Positions 43,462-52,139 of a DNA stretch of 64,000 nucleotides are shown in pieces (the stretch's first letter is position 1; the number at the start of each line of letters is the position of its first letter). The position numbers were made by a program, and so were the translations under genes. The stretch is from positions 620,001 through 684,000 of the forward strand of contig OZ241973.1 in NCBI GenBank assembly GCA_965204295.1. Direction: 5' to 3'. This DNA comes from JAWKWH01 sp965204295. Lineage in GTDB: Bacteria > Pseudomonadota > Alphaproteobacteria > Rhizobiales > Rhizobiaceae. Below the pieces are notes generated by a model, which was given only the letters and a program-made list of their open reading frames with translations, did not search any database and was not told where the DNA came from.

Positions 43462-44042
43462 GTTCTCGTGGATACTTCGATCAGCTTCGAACCGTTTGCG
43501 TCGATCATCAAGGTAAAGTGACGCGTACAAGCAATCGGAGGAACACCCCATGTACCGCATTTTGCTAACCCTGCTCCGCCGGGCTTGTCAGTTCGGAAGA
43601 GTGGACAGCGATGCCTGCATCGGTTCAGGCCCACGCATCATGTCATAACACCGGAAAGGTTCGGGCACTGATTCCCGAGACAGCAAACCGGCCGTTCGCT
43701 GCGACCTGACGAATAAGCAGGTGGGATCTCCGCCAGCATTCGCCGCACGCAACACGAATGCCGGCTACGCCACTAACGTAGGATTCCACACTCTTCCACA
43801 AACGACCGCAAATACGGTCGCTCGTGCCGAACGAAATACGTGATTTTCGCGCAGGCATTCCGGTATACCGTTCAAAAGCGAAGGTTGGCCGGCGCTATTA
43901 TATGGCCTATCATCCCGGACGATATTCGAGGAATAATCCGTTCATGGGCTTTGTGAACCCCGCCGGTCCGATTCAAGCGCTCGGGCGGGAACTCCGGATT
44001 CCAAAAAAGCCGTTCACATTCAACCAGCCGAATTGACATCTC
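43462..44042. other. Intergenic stretch before mccB
   Basis: 581 bp with only small frames. One at 43824-44036 (70 aa, with a basic Tyr-rich segment VGRRYYMAYHPGRYSRNNP) is open up to 7 bp before mccB but has no recognisable family or clear ribosome site. The segment probably contains the right junction of the insertion that split the leucine operon. Confidence 0.35.
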
Positions 44043-45650
44043 ATGCCGCCCCTTCCCTCCTCCGTCTCCCCGACATCCGATACGTTTCGCGCCAATGCGG
44101 AAGCCATGCGCGCGCTGGTCGACGATCTCGCCGCCAAGGCCGCAACCGTCGAACGCGGCGGGCCGGAAAGAGCGCGCGCGCGCCACGTCTCGCGCGGAAA
44201 ACTGCTGCCGCGCGAGCGGCTGGCCGAACTGATCGATCCCGGTTCGCCGTTTCTGGAGGTCGGGCAGTTCGCGGCGTGGGACATGTATGGCGGCGGCATT
44301 TCCTCGGCCGGCATCGTCGCCGGCGTCGGCCGCGTCGAGGGCGTCGAATGCGTCATCGTCGTCAACGACGCGACGGTGAAGGGCGGCACCTATTACCCGC
44401 TGACGGTGAAGAAGCATCTGCGCGCGCAGGAGATCGCGGCGCAGAACAATCTGCCCTGCATCTATCTGGTCGACAGCGGCGGCGCCAACCTGCCGAACCA
44501 GGACGAGGTGTTTCCCGACCGCGACCATTTCGGCCGCATCTTTTTCAACCAGGCGAACATGAGCGCGGCCGGCATTCCGCAGATCGCCTGCGTGATGGGA
44601 AACTGCACGGCGGGCGGCGCCTATGTGCCGGCGATGAGCGACGAGACGATCATGGTGAAGGGGCAGGCGACGATCTTTCTCGGCGGCCCGCCGCTGGTCA
44701 AGGCGGCCACCGGCGAGACGGTGACGGCGGAAGAACTCGGCGGCGCGGACCTGCACACGCGCGAATCGGGCGTCGCCGACCACCTCGCCGTCGACGACCG
44801 CCACGCTCTCGCCATCGTCCGCTCGATCGTCAAAAACCTGAACCGGATCGGGAAACCGGCGCTCGACGTCCGCGAAGCCAGCCCGCCGCTGTACGACGCG
44901 CATGAACTCCATGGCGTCGCGCCGGCCGACCCGCGCCGGCCCTACGATGCGCGCGAGGTGATCGCCCGCATCGTCGACGGCTCGGCGTTCGACGAATTCA
45001 AGGCCGATTACGGCGCGACGCTGGCGACGGGCTTTGCGCGTCTCTACGGAATGCCGGTCGGCGTCATCGCCAACAACGGCGTGCTGTTTTCCCAAAGCGC
45101 GCTGAAAGGCGCGCATTTCATCGAACTGTGCTGCCAGCGCAAAATCCCGCTGATCTTCCTGCAGAACATCACCGGCTTCATGGTCGGGCGCGATTACGAG
45201 GCCGGCGGCATCGCCAGGGACGGCGCGAAACTGGTGACCGCGGTCGCCACCGCGCAGACGCCGAAAGTCACCATGATCATCGGCGGTTCGTTCGGCGCCG
45301 GCAATTACGGCATGTGCGGCCGCGCCTACGCGCCCCGGTTCTTGTGGATGTGGCCGAACGCCCGCATCTCGGTGATGGGCGGCGAACAGGCGGCGACCGT
45401 GCTGGCGCTGGTGAAACGCGAAAGCATCGAGCGCGAGGGCGGGACATGGTCGCAGGCCGAGGAGGCCGCGTTCCGCGCGCCGCTGCTGGAGAAATACGAA
45501 CGCGAGGGCCACCCGCTCTATTCGTCGGCCCGGCTGTGGGACGACGGCGTCATCGACCCGGCCAAAAGCCGCGAGGTGCTGGGACTGTCGCTCTCCGCCG
45601 CGCGCAACGCGCCGGTGGGAGATACGAAGTTCGGCGTGTTCAGGATGTGA
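44043..45650 (+). CDS. mccB: Methylcrotonyl-CoA carboxylase, beta (carboxyltransferase) subunit
   Basis: A 535-aa biotin-dependent carboxyltransferase. Features include the N-terminal block RHVSRGKLLPRERLAELIDP near residue 48, NDATVKGGTYYPLTVKKHLR near 109, an oxyanion-type GNCTAGGAYVPAM near 192 and a second half with LQNITGFMVGRDYEAGG near 373 and GGSFGAGNYGMCGRAY near 418. The acyl-CoA site sequence is of the MCC rather than propionyl-CoA type. It is the normal partner of ivd in leucine degradation, but the biotin-carboxylase gene that should follow is missing here. Confidence 0.93.
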   Translation: MPPLPSSVSPTSDTFRANAEAMRALVDDLAAKAATVERGGPERARARHVSRGKLLPRERLAELIDPGSPFLEVGQFAAWDMYGGGISSAGIVAGVGRVEGVECVIVVNDATVKGGTYYPLTVKKHLRAQEIAAQNNLPCIYLVDSGGANLPNQDEVFPDRDHFGRIFFNQANMSAAGIPQIACVMGNCTAGGAYVPAMSDETIMVKGQATIFLGGPPLVKAATGETVTAEELGGADLHTRESGVADHLAVDDRHALAIVRSIVKNLNRIGKPALDVREASPPLYDAHELHGVAPADPRRPYDAREVIARIVDGSAFDEFKADYGATLATGFARLYGMPVGVIANNGVLFSQSALKGAHFIELCCQRKIPLIFLQNITGFMVGRDYEAGGIARDGAKLVTAVATAQTPKVTMIIGGSFGAGNYGMCGRAYAPRFLWMWPNARISVMGGEQAATVLALVKRESIEREGGTWSQAEEAAFRAPLLEKYEREGHPLYSSARLWDDGVIDPAKSREVLGLSLSAARNAPVGDTKFGVFRM

Positions 45651-45689
45651 TTCTCTTTCCAGCGCGGGAGGGAAGGCAAAAATCTTGTC

Positions 45690-45945
45690 CGAATTCCAAA
45701 ATCCGGGCTTCGAGATTCTGGAACAGATAGTAGTGTAATATCTTGCAACCTTGGCTGATACGAACACCGAGACGCATGATTGTATCACGGTGGGTTCCGG
45801 TCATACGCTCAATCGCGCGGATGCTGCACTCCTTGACTGCAGCGGAAATGATTTGAGACTGGCGTTCAATTGGAAGGACGTTTATTTTCGCCCCATTCTT
45901 GAAGAGATCGAACAATGCGCGTATATAATGATTCACGGTCATCAT
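45690..45945 (-). mobile_element. IS1-like transposase, N-terminal remnant
   Basis: The minus strand encodes INVLPIERQSQIISAAVKEC, then SIRAIERMTGTHRDTIMRLG, typical of the helix-turn-helix region of transposases annotated as IS1 family (usual start M-N-x-L-P-x-E-K-R). Similarity stops after ARILEF and the frame then runs into the 3' flank and end of mccB, so the catalytic domain is lost. It lies just where the mccA gene would be expected. Confidence 0.7.
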
Positions 45946-46020
45946 AGGGACTCAATCCTTGTTATGATCGGGGGGCGTTTTTGTTGACGCGAGGCGGCCC
46001 CGTTTGATTCCGTTTTTCGG

Positions 46021-46093
46021 TTCCCCTGCCAGGATTCGGACCTGAGCCTCCGCGGACGTAACACCGGGTGTTCTACCATTAAACTACAGGGGA
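46021..46093 (-). tRNA. tRNA-like sequence with aberrant anticodon arm
   Basis: The minus strand has a 7-bp acceptor stem (TCCCCTG and CAGGGGA), a D arm identical in style to tRNA-Gly (TAGTTTAATGGTAGAAC), and a T arm with 5-bp stem and TCCGAAT loop. The anticodon arm (CCCGG, TGTTACGT, CCGCGG) closes only with a bulge and an 8-base loop, so no anticodon can be read with confidence. CCA is not encoded. It is either an unusual or decayed tRNA, possibly the attachment site for mobile DNA in this region. Confidence 0.5.
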
Positions 46094-46267
46094 TTGGTGA
46101 AGTGCCGATTAGGGGTGGCTGTCTGCCCGTCTGGCTATCTAGCCACCCTCCTCAATCTTCCTCACCCCGCACGCCGGTCGGCTGAACGCCGGGACTCGCT
46201 ACTCTTCTGGTCATGATGATTACTCCATTTCTCTTTATTGATCACTAATACACCTATTGATCGCATT

Positions 46268-46335
46268 TGTCAACAGCTAACGTGATAAATATCGATAAAG
46301 ATGTTGACAAACCAAAATTTCTACCCCATTATAAT
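46268..46335 (+). promoter_or_regulatory. Inverted repeat and promoter-like boxes before the orphan gene
   Basis: TGTCAACA (46268-46275) and TGTTGACA (46302-46309) are perfect inverted arms. TTGACA at 46304-46309 and TATAAT at 46330-46335 look like promoter boxes, though 20 bp apart. Two ATTGATC words lie just upstream (near 46236 and 46256). The AT-rich stretch contrasts with neighbouring DNA. Confidence 0.45.
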
Positions 46336-46355
46336 CGCGCGAAAGGAGTCGAATC

Positions 46356-47159
46356 ATGTCTGATGCTCAGAATACACCGCCTAAAAAAACAAGGGAGAGG
46401 AGTCCGTCGTTCCCCTTCATTCCAATTAGGGTGGCGGTGGACCGGTTGATCGCTTTTGAGCAATATTTTAGGCGACACCCCACGCCGACGAACAAGGCGG
46501 GCTTGGCTTGGGATATGAGAAAAACCAGTAGTCAAGCCGATCAAACGCTTGCAGCGATGCGCTCTTATGGATTTATCGGTTATGAGGGCACCCGCGCAAG
46601 CCGCGTTGCTAAGCTAACGGATGAGGGTCGGAAATTTATCCGTACACAGCAGGATTCGGTCAAGAAACAAATCTTGAGGCAATGCGCACTCCGGCCAAAG
46701 ATAATTCGTAAATACTGGGCGACTTGGGGGGCGGACCGGCCGCATGATGCAGTTGCGCTTGACCAACTGTATGATGCTGGTTTTAGTGATGTCGGAGCGG
46801 TAAAATTTTTAAAGATCTATGACGACACTATTGCCTATGCGGGGCTCACAGATTCTGATAAAATCGACATTGAAAATGAAGATCAATCAGACGTCGAGGA
46901 CGAAGAGAACGATTATGCTAAAGATGCCGTCCGCAACCCGCCGCCACCGCTGAAAAATCGGAAAGGCATGGAGTTGGAAATGAGTGAACGCGAGTTGACC
47001 ACTGGTTTACTTTCAAAAGATTCAGGCTTTCGTCTTATTGTTCATGGCAAGATCGGGCCAAAGGAGATTGAACGCCTGATCGCCAAGTTGAGGCTGGATA
47101 AGGAGATTCTTGCGGATTCCGAAGACGATCTGGATTCATCCGCAAAATCAGATGCATAG
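46356..47159 (+). CDS. Uncharacterised protein with winged-helix-like N-terminus
   Basis: A 267-aa protein of no recognised family. Residues about 20-100 look like a winged helix (PFIPIRVAVDRLIAFEQYFR, then ADQTLAAMRSYGFIGYEGTR), followed by a helical part, an acidic linker near 165-190 and a C-terminal segment (GFRLIVHGKIGPKEIERLIA) that resembles a small dimerisation or regulatory module. A strong ribosome site (GAAAGGAG) precedes the ATG. Its codon use is AT-richer than that of neighbours, suggesting transfer. Possibly a DNA-binding protein of a mobile element or defence locus. Confidence 0.7.
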   Translation: MSDAQNTPPKKTRERSPSFPFIPIRVAVDRLIAFEQYFRRHPTPTNKAGLAWDMRKTSSQADQTLAAMRSYGFIGYEGTRASRVAKLTDEGRKFIRTQQDSVKKQILRQCALRPKIIRKYWATWGADRPHDAVALDQLYDAGFSDVGAVKFLKIYDDTIAYAGLTDSDKIDIENEDQSDVEDEENDYAKDAVRNPPPPLKNRKGMELEMSERELTTGLLSKDSGFRLIVHGKIGPKEIERLIAKLRLDKEILADSEDDLDSSAKSDA

Positions 47160-47625
47160 TAGCTATAAATTCATTGTGACAATTCACTCAGACGGCTTGT
47201 CTGCGTTCGCTATTCCAATACAGCCAGCAAACAGTCAACAATCGCATTCCGTGGGGCAGGACAAAAGTCGATGACCATCGTTGCGCTGGAAACAAAGTGA
47301 CGTTTCGTTTCATTATTGATATACAGCCCTCAGGCGATCTCAAAACGGTACATTTTTCTATGCGTATTATTCTTCCGGCCGATTTACTATCGAATCCCGC
47401 CATGGCCGCCGCCTTTTTCCGGCAGCGAACCGGAAACTCGAATGAGCAGTAAGAAATCCCCGAACCGGGTTCGCACCCCGGGTTTTTGCGCGGTCAGGTC
47501 TCGCCATTAATCGACAATAGCAAAGCTGCCGGGAATTTGGGAAAAATGCCGGCGCATGACATTTTCCTTGATTGAATCGTGAATTGGGGCTTAGCTCTCG
47601 CCGGGAGACAGGGAGGAAGCGCCGA
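47160..47625. other. Intergenic stretch before the second sugar-type ABC operon
   Basis: 466 bp without a convincing gene. A minus-strand frame at 47188-47403 has no recognisable motif. The final 15 bp include the GGGAGG ribosome site of the ATPase gene. No copy of the TTGCAT/ATGCAA operator is seen. Confidence 0.4.
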
Positions 47626-48717
47626 GTGCCGGGTGTCGAACTGAAAAACGTCGTGAAAGCTTATGGCTCGGCGGTGATCATTCCCGATCTGACGCTCGAC
47701 ATTCATGAGAGCGAATTCGTGGTCATCGTCGGCCCCTCCGGCTGCGGTAAGTCGACCACATTGCGCATGATCGCAGGTCTGGAGTCCGTTTCAGGCGGCA
47801 GCATCCGTATTCGCGACAAAAACGTGACGCACGCGCCGCCCAAAGCGCGCGACATTGCCATGGTGTTCCAGTCGTACGCGCTTTATCCGCATATGGATGT
47901 CGCCGGCAATATGTCGTTCGCCCTGCGCCTTGCCGGCACGCCTCGCGCGGAAATCGATCAACGGGTCAAGCGCGCGGCCGACATGCTTGAACTGACCGAC
48001 TATCTGGATCGCAAACCAAAGGAACTTTCAGGCGGCCAGCGCCAGAGAGTCGCAATGGGCCGATCGATTGTCCGCGATGCCTATGTCTTTCTGTTCGACG
48101 AGCCCCTTTCGAACCTCGACGCCAAGCTGCGTTCAACGATGCGCACCGAGCTTGCCATTCTGCACAAAAAACTCGACCGGACGATGATCTATGTCACCCA
48201 TGACCAGATTGAGGCCATGACCATGGCGGACCGAATCGTGATCATGGACCGGGGCATCATTCAGCAAGTTGGCTCGCCCCGCGAAGTTTACACGTCTCCC
48301 AAAAACAAATTTGTCGCCGGCTTTATCGGCTCGCCTTCGATGAATTTTCTGGACGGCGAGTTGCAGGGCAGTGGAACCGAACTGGAAGTTCATGGGGAAG
48401 GTTACAAATTGCCTGTCTCCAAACGTATGCGGATAAGCGCTGAAGCCGCAAAGAACCGAAAGGTGACGCTGGGACTGCGGCCTGAGCACTTTGCCGCGAC
48501 GTCCAACAAGGACGGCAAATATGCCGCGCTTGATCTAACCGTCGATGTGGCTGAATATATCGGGTCCAGCCAGTTTCTCGCAGCCAACCTTGGCGGACAA
48601 TCCGTCACGGCCACAGTTGATGTCGGCCCGGACGCCGAACCGATGGGTTCCGGCAAATATTTCTTCGACACAAACAGAATGTACCTCTTCGATCGCGCAA
48701 GCGGCGAAGAACTTTAA
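47626..48717 (+). CDS. Sugar-type ABC transporter ATP-binding protein (MalK/UgpC-like)
   Basis: A 363-aa CUT1-type ATPase: Walker A GPSGCGKSTT near residue 37, VFQSYALYPHMDV, signature LSGGQRQRVAMGRS near 134, Walker B VFLFDEPLSNLDAK and switch His in VTHDQIEAMT, then a regulatory C-terminal domain. The GTG at 47626 is taken as start because GGGAGG lies 9 bp upstream; the frame extends to 47572 without a better start. It leads the operon, followed by binding protein and two permeases. Confidence 0.93.
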   Translation: MPGVELKNVVKAYGSAVIIPDLTLDIHESEFVVIVGPSGCGKSTTLRMIAGLESVSGGSIRIRDKNVTHAPPKARDIAMVFQSYALYPHMDVAGNMSFALRLAGTPRAEIDQRVKRAADMLELTDYLDRKPKELSGGQRQRVAMGRSIVRDAYVFLFDEPLSNLDAKLRSTMRTELAILHKKLDRTMIYVTHDQIEAMTMADRIVIMDRGIIQQVGSPREVYTSPKNKFVAGFIGSPSMNFLDGELQGSGTELEVHGEGYKLPVSKRMRISAEAAKNRKVTLGLRPEHFAATSNKDGKYAALDLTVDVAEYIGSSQFLAANLGGQSVTATVDVGPDAEPMGSGKYFFDTNRMYLFDRASGEEL

Positions 48718-48814
48718 GTTATCGCCCTAAAAACAGGATCGACATGGTGCGGTGACCTAACCCGCGAGTCGGCGCTGAACCCGGCTAAAACACAGTCCGA
48801 AGGGAGGACCTGAA

Positions 48815-50143
48815 ATGAAAAGATGGATCGCTACATCGGTTGGTGCGATTGCCATTGCCGCACTCGCGGCGACGGCTTCGTTCGCCAATCCATACGAGAA
48901 ATACAAGGGTACGACGATTGTCGTCAGTTGGCCGGCTTTGAGCCACTACAAAAAAGCGCAGGGCCTGATCGAACAATTCACCGAGGAAACCGGCATTAAT
49001 GTGGAGGTTGATGCGCTGCAATATCTGAAATTGCGCGACCGCCAGATTCTCGAAATGTCAAAACCGCAGGGCGAATACGACGTCGTCACCTGGGTGGTGA
49101 TGTGGAAAGGCGAATACGTTTCCAAGGGACTGCTGACCCCGCTCAGCCAGTTCTTCACCAGCGGCGCACTCGTCAATCCGAAATATGATATTGACGACAT
49201 TGCAGACGCCTATCTTCAAAACGGCGGCATTGTCGGCGGAAAGAAAGGCTATATGCCCGGCAAGTCCGGCGCGCTCTACGGTCTGCCGTTCGGTGCCGAA
49301 ACCTCAATCATGGCCTATCGCAAGGATATCCTGAAAGCGCAGGGCATTGCGGTTCCAAAGACTTACGATGAGTTGCGTGCGGCAATGAAGAAACTTGGCG
49401 CGGCCGGTATTCCGGCCATGACATCACGCGGTAAAACAGGCCATCAGGTGACCGCCGGCTGGTTACTGCATCTCGCGCCACTGGGCGGCAAGATCTTCGA
49501 CGACGAATGGAACCCGGTGTTTAACAATGCGGCCGGTGTAGAAGCGGCACAGGTCATGCGCGAGATCGCCCGGACCGGGCCGAAGGGAATTCCATCGTTC
49601 GGCTTTGGCGATGCCGCTGCAGCCTTCCTCGGCGGCGATGCCACATTCTACATCGATACTTTGAAGATCGCCGCCATGGCGCGCGATCCGAAGCTGTCGA
49701 AGATTGCGGATAAAGTCGGCTATGCCCTGCATCCCACAGGCAGCCGCTGCGGTTCCGAAACGGGCGGTTTTGCGGCCGGTATTCCAGCCAACTCGCAGAA
49801 CAAAGAAGCCGCCTTCCTGTTCCTGCAGTACATCACGTCAAAAGCCGGAGACCAGAAAATGGTCGAATTGGGCGGCGATCCTGTCCGCATGTCGACTTAC
49901 AAAGCCAACGCAGACAGGTTCGCGGAATATCCGGTGATCCTGGAGCAGTTGCCATGCGCCGATGCCGACTGGCGGCCGCTCATTCCCGAATGGAACGAAT
50001 TGAACATCGACGTGCTCGGTCAGGCTTTGACGGAAGTCATTACCACCGACAAACCGATCCAGCCGATCATGGATGCCGCCGCCGAAAAGGCCCGCGCCAT
50101 CATGGCGCGTGAAGGTTACTATGCGTGGAAAGACGCCAAGTAG
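48815..50143 (+). CDS. Sugar-type ABC transporter solute-binding protein
   Basis: A 442-aa SBP family 1 protein with a Sec signal peptide (residues 1-24, cut after SFA). The mature part shows GTTIVVSWPALSHYKKAQGL and KPQGEYDVVTWVVMWKGEYV, with YGLPFGAETSIMAYRKDILK near 160, the conserved hinge block of this family. A GGGAGG box precedes the ATG. Two hairpins follow the gene. The ligand is not known; linked oxygenase genes suggest a small organic compound. Confidence 0.92.
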   Translation: MKRWIATSVGAIAIAALAATASFANPYEKYKGTTIVVSWPALSHYKKAQGLIEQFTEETGINVEVDALQYLKLRDRQILEMSKPQGEYDVVTWVVMWKGEYVSKGLLTPLSQFFTSGALVNPKYDIDDIADAYLQNGGIVGGKKGYMPGKSGALYGLPFGAETSIMAYRKDILKAQGIAVPKTYDELRAAMKKLGAAGIPAMTSRGKTGHQVTAGWLLHLAPLGGKIFDDEWNPVFNNAAGVEAAQVMREIARTGPKGIPSFGFGDAAAAFLGGDATFYIDTLKIAAMARDPKLSKIADKVGYALHPTGSRCGSETGGFAAGIPANSQNKEAAFLFLQYITSKAGDQKMVELGGDPVRMSTYKANADRFAEYPVILEQLPCADADWRPLIPEWNELNIDVLGQALTEVITTDKPIQPIMDAAAEKARAIMAREGYYAWKDAK

Positions 50144-50161
50144 GTTCGACACGTTCTCTCT

Positions 50162-50225
50162 CCGGGGGCGGGCAAGCTGCCCCCGGGACTTTCATCCAGC
50201 GATTCGCACCGGCAAAAAAGCCGGT
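50162..50225 (+). terminator. Hairpins after the solute-binding-protein gene
   Basis: CCGGGGGC (50162-50169) and GCCCCCGG (50179-50186) make an 8-bp GC stem with a 9-base loop, followed by ACTTTC; a second small hairpin CCGGC-A6-GCCGG lies at 50209-50224. The poor T-run suggests an attenuator or mRNA 3' protector rather than a full stop. Confidence 0.55.
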
Positions 50226-50240
50226 TGAACCGGAGCGACG

Positions 50241-51203
50241 ATGGCTGACGCCAGCATTCCGGCAGACAGTATGAAAAGCGCACTGAGCGTTACGGAGCCG
50301 CCCGCTGCGAAGGCGCCGCGCGACTATCGCAAACTTACGCCCTATTTGTTTATCGCACCTGCGGTCTTCGTCATGCTCGTCGGGCTGGCTTATCCCGTCA
50401 TCGACTCTCTCTACCTCAGTTTCTTCGACTGGAAGATTGGCGAACCCTTCGCGAAAGCCGACAATGTCGGCTTCGCAAACTATGTTCGCATGGTTGCGGA
50501 TCCCGACGTCTGGGAGTCCATCTGGGTCACATTCCGCTTTGGATTCTGGACGATTACGCTGGAGATGTTTCTCGGCGTCACGCTGGCATTGATGTTGGAA
50601 AAACCCATCCGCGGCGCTTCCGTTTTTAGAACCGTCTTCATATTGCCGCTGATGGTGTCACCGGTCGTTGTGGGGCTGATATGGCGATACCTGTTTGACG
50701 CGCGCGTCGGTTGGATCAACTACTATCTTGGCGCATGGTTCGGCATTGAGCCTCAGGTGTGGCTGGGTGATGCGGAACTCGCGTTTTTCGCCATCGTCTT
50801 CACGGATATCTGGCAGTGGACGCCTTTCATCTTCATCATCGTTATCGCCGGTTTGCAGGCCCTGCCCTCGGAAGTTCTGGAAGCTTCGCGCATCGATGGC
50901 GCAAACTGGTGGCAGCAGATTTTTCTGGTCAAATTGCCGATGATTTCGTCGATCCTCGTCATTGCGCTGTTGATGCGATTGATCGACGTGTTCCGTGCGC
51001 TGGAGGTGATGTACATCATGACCGGAGGCGGCCCCGGCAGGGCGACGGAATTGCTATCTCTACATATCTATAATCGCGCTTTTGACGCACAATTGCTCGG
51101 ATACGCTTCCGCAATCGCCGTATTGTTGATTGTGATAGTCACCGTTCTGTCAGCCGGTATTTTGATTATTGGCAATCCAATGAAGGACAAGGCCGATGTC
51201 TGA
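50241..51203 (+). CDS. ABC transporter permease (MalF-like)
   Basis: A 320-aa inner-membrane permease with about six helices and an EAA loop near residue 213 (LPSEVLEASRIDGANWWQQI). A 40-residue cytoplasmic N-terminal extension precedes the first helix. Its 3' end overlaps the next permease gene by 8 bp. Confidence 0.92.
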   Translation: MADASIPADSMKSALSVTEPPAAKAPRDYRKLTPYLFIAPAVFVMLVGLAYPVIDSLYLSFFDWKIGEPFAKADNVGFANYVRMVADPDVWESIWVTFRFGFWTITLEMFLGVTLALMLEKPIRGASVFRTVFILPLMVSPVVVGLIWRYLFDARVGWINYYLGAWFGIEPQVWLGDAELAFFAIVFTDIWQWTPFIFIIVIAGLQALPSEVLEASRIDGANWWQQIFLVKLPMISSILVIALLMRLIDVFRALEVMYIMTGGGPGRATELLSLHIYNRAFDAQLLGYASAIAVLLIVIVTVLSAGILIIGNPMKDKADV

Positions 51204-52047
51204 ACGGATCGCAACGGGCTCTCTAAACAGCCCCTGGCGTGTGGGCGGCCACTACTTCTTTCTTGTTCTGCTGGCGCTCATCTGCCTGACGCCAATCTGG
51301 GTGATGATTTCGACGTCGCTCAAAGACCAGATCACCATATTTGACGGAAAGCCGATCTGGTTCTTTTTTGTACCGACGATCGAAAACTATCAGGATGTGA
51401 TGGGGGCCGGAAAATTCGACCGGTATTTGTGGAACTCCATTCTCGTCGCAACGATATCAACATTTCTGACGCTGCTGCTGGGCGGTCTATGCGCCTATGC
51501 GCTGGCGCGCGCCGAGTTTAAGGGCCGTCGTTTCGTTGCCAATGCCACTTTGCTGGTACGGATGGTGCCGCCTGCGGTTTTAGCCGTTCCTGCGTTTTCC
51601 ATGGTACTTGCCTTCAACCTTCGCAGCGACTTGATAGTGCTGATCTTTTTCTACACCGCCCTCAATCTGCCTTTCGCAATATGGTTGCTGTTTGGCTTCT
51701 ACAAACAGATCCCGGTCGAATTGGAGGAGGCGGCGATTGTCGACGGCGCATCGCCCCTGCAGGTCTTCTTCAAGGTTTTGTTCCCATTGATGAAGTCAGG
51801 CTATGCGGTGGCCGGCATCTTTACCTTCCGCATTGCCTGGAACGAATTTATTCTGGCATTGCTGTTAACAGGTCGCAATACTCGGACTTTGCCGGTTGCG
51901 GTCTCCGGCTATCTCACCGATACCGGTGTCGAGTGGGGACGCATTATGGCCATGGGCACCCTTATCGTTATCCCACCGCTTCTATTCACGTTCTTTGCCG
52001 CCCGCCAGATTATTGCAGGCATGACGGCTGGCGCCGTGAAAGGATAG
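51196..52047 (+). CDS. ABC transporter permease (MalG-like)
   Basis: A 283-aa permease with about six helices, the N-terminal CLTPIWVMISTSLKDQ typical of MalG-type subunits and an EAA loop near residue 178 (IPVELEEAAIVDGASPLQVF). It completes the importer encoded from 47626. A 25-codon ORF starts 4 bp after its stop. Confidence 0.92.
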   Translation: MSERIATGSLNSPWRVGGHYFFLVLLALICLTPIWVMISTSLKDQITIFDGKPIWFFFVPTIENYQDVMGAGKFDRYLWNSILVATISTFLTLLLGGLCAYALARAEFKGRRFVANATLLVRMVPPAVLAVPAFSMVLAFNLRSDLIVLIFFYTALNLPFAIWLLFGFYKQIPVELEEAAIVDGASPLQVFFKVLFPLMKSGYAVAGIFTFRIAWNEFILALLLTGRNTRTLPVAVSGYLTDTGVEWGRIMAMGTLIVIPPLLFTFFAARQIIAGMTAGAVKG

Positions 52048-52050
52048 TCG

Positions 52051-52128
52051 ATGGCAAATTTTCCCGACGGTAATGATCCGCACAACGGCGGCGCCCCGCC
52101 CTTCAACAACGGCATCCTGAATTTTTGA
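52051..52128 (+). CDS. Small ORF (25 aa), Asn/Gly/Pro-rich
   Basis: The ATG at 52051 has AAAGGA 8 bp upstream, inside the permease gene end, and the frame encodes MANFPDGNDPHNGGAPPFNN plus five residues (GILNF). Its stop overlaps the ribosome site of the following dioxygenase gene, so it could act in translational coupling or be a genuine microprotein. No family is recognised. Confidence 0.4.
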   Translation: MANFPDGNDPHNGGAPPFNNGILNF

Positions 52129-52139
52129 GGAGAATTCCG

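Noticed and set aside
43824..44036. 70-aa plus-strand ORF before mccB
   Set aside because: No ribosome site or family; kept only as a note in the intergenic entry.
45640..45690. End of the IS1-like frame inside the mccB 3' end
   Set aside because: Similarity to transposases stops before this part; the frame is open by chance across mccB.
43872..45788. 638-aa open frame on the minus strand
   Set aside because: Antisense of mccB; the carboxyltransferase motifs are on the plus strand.
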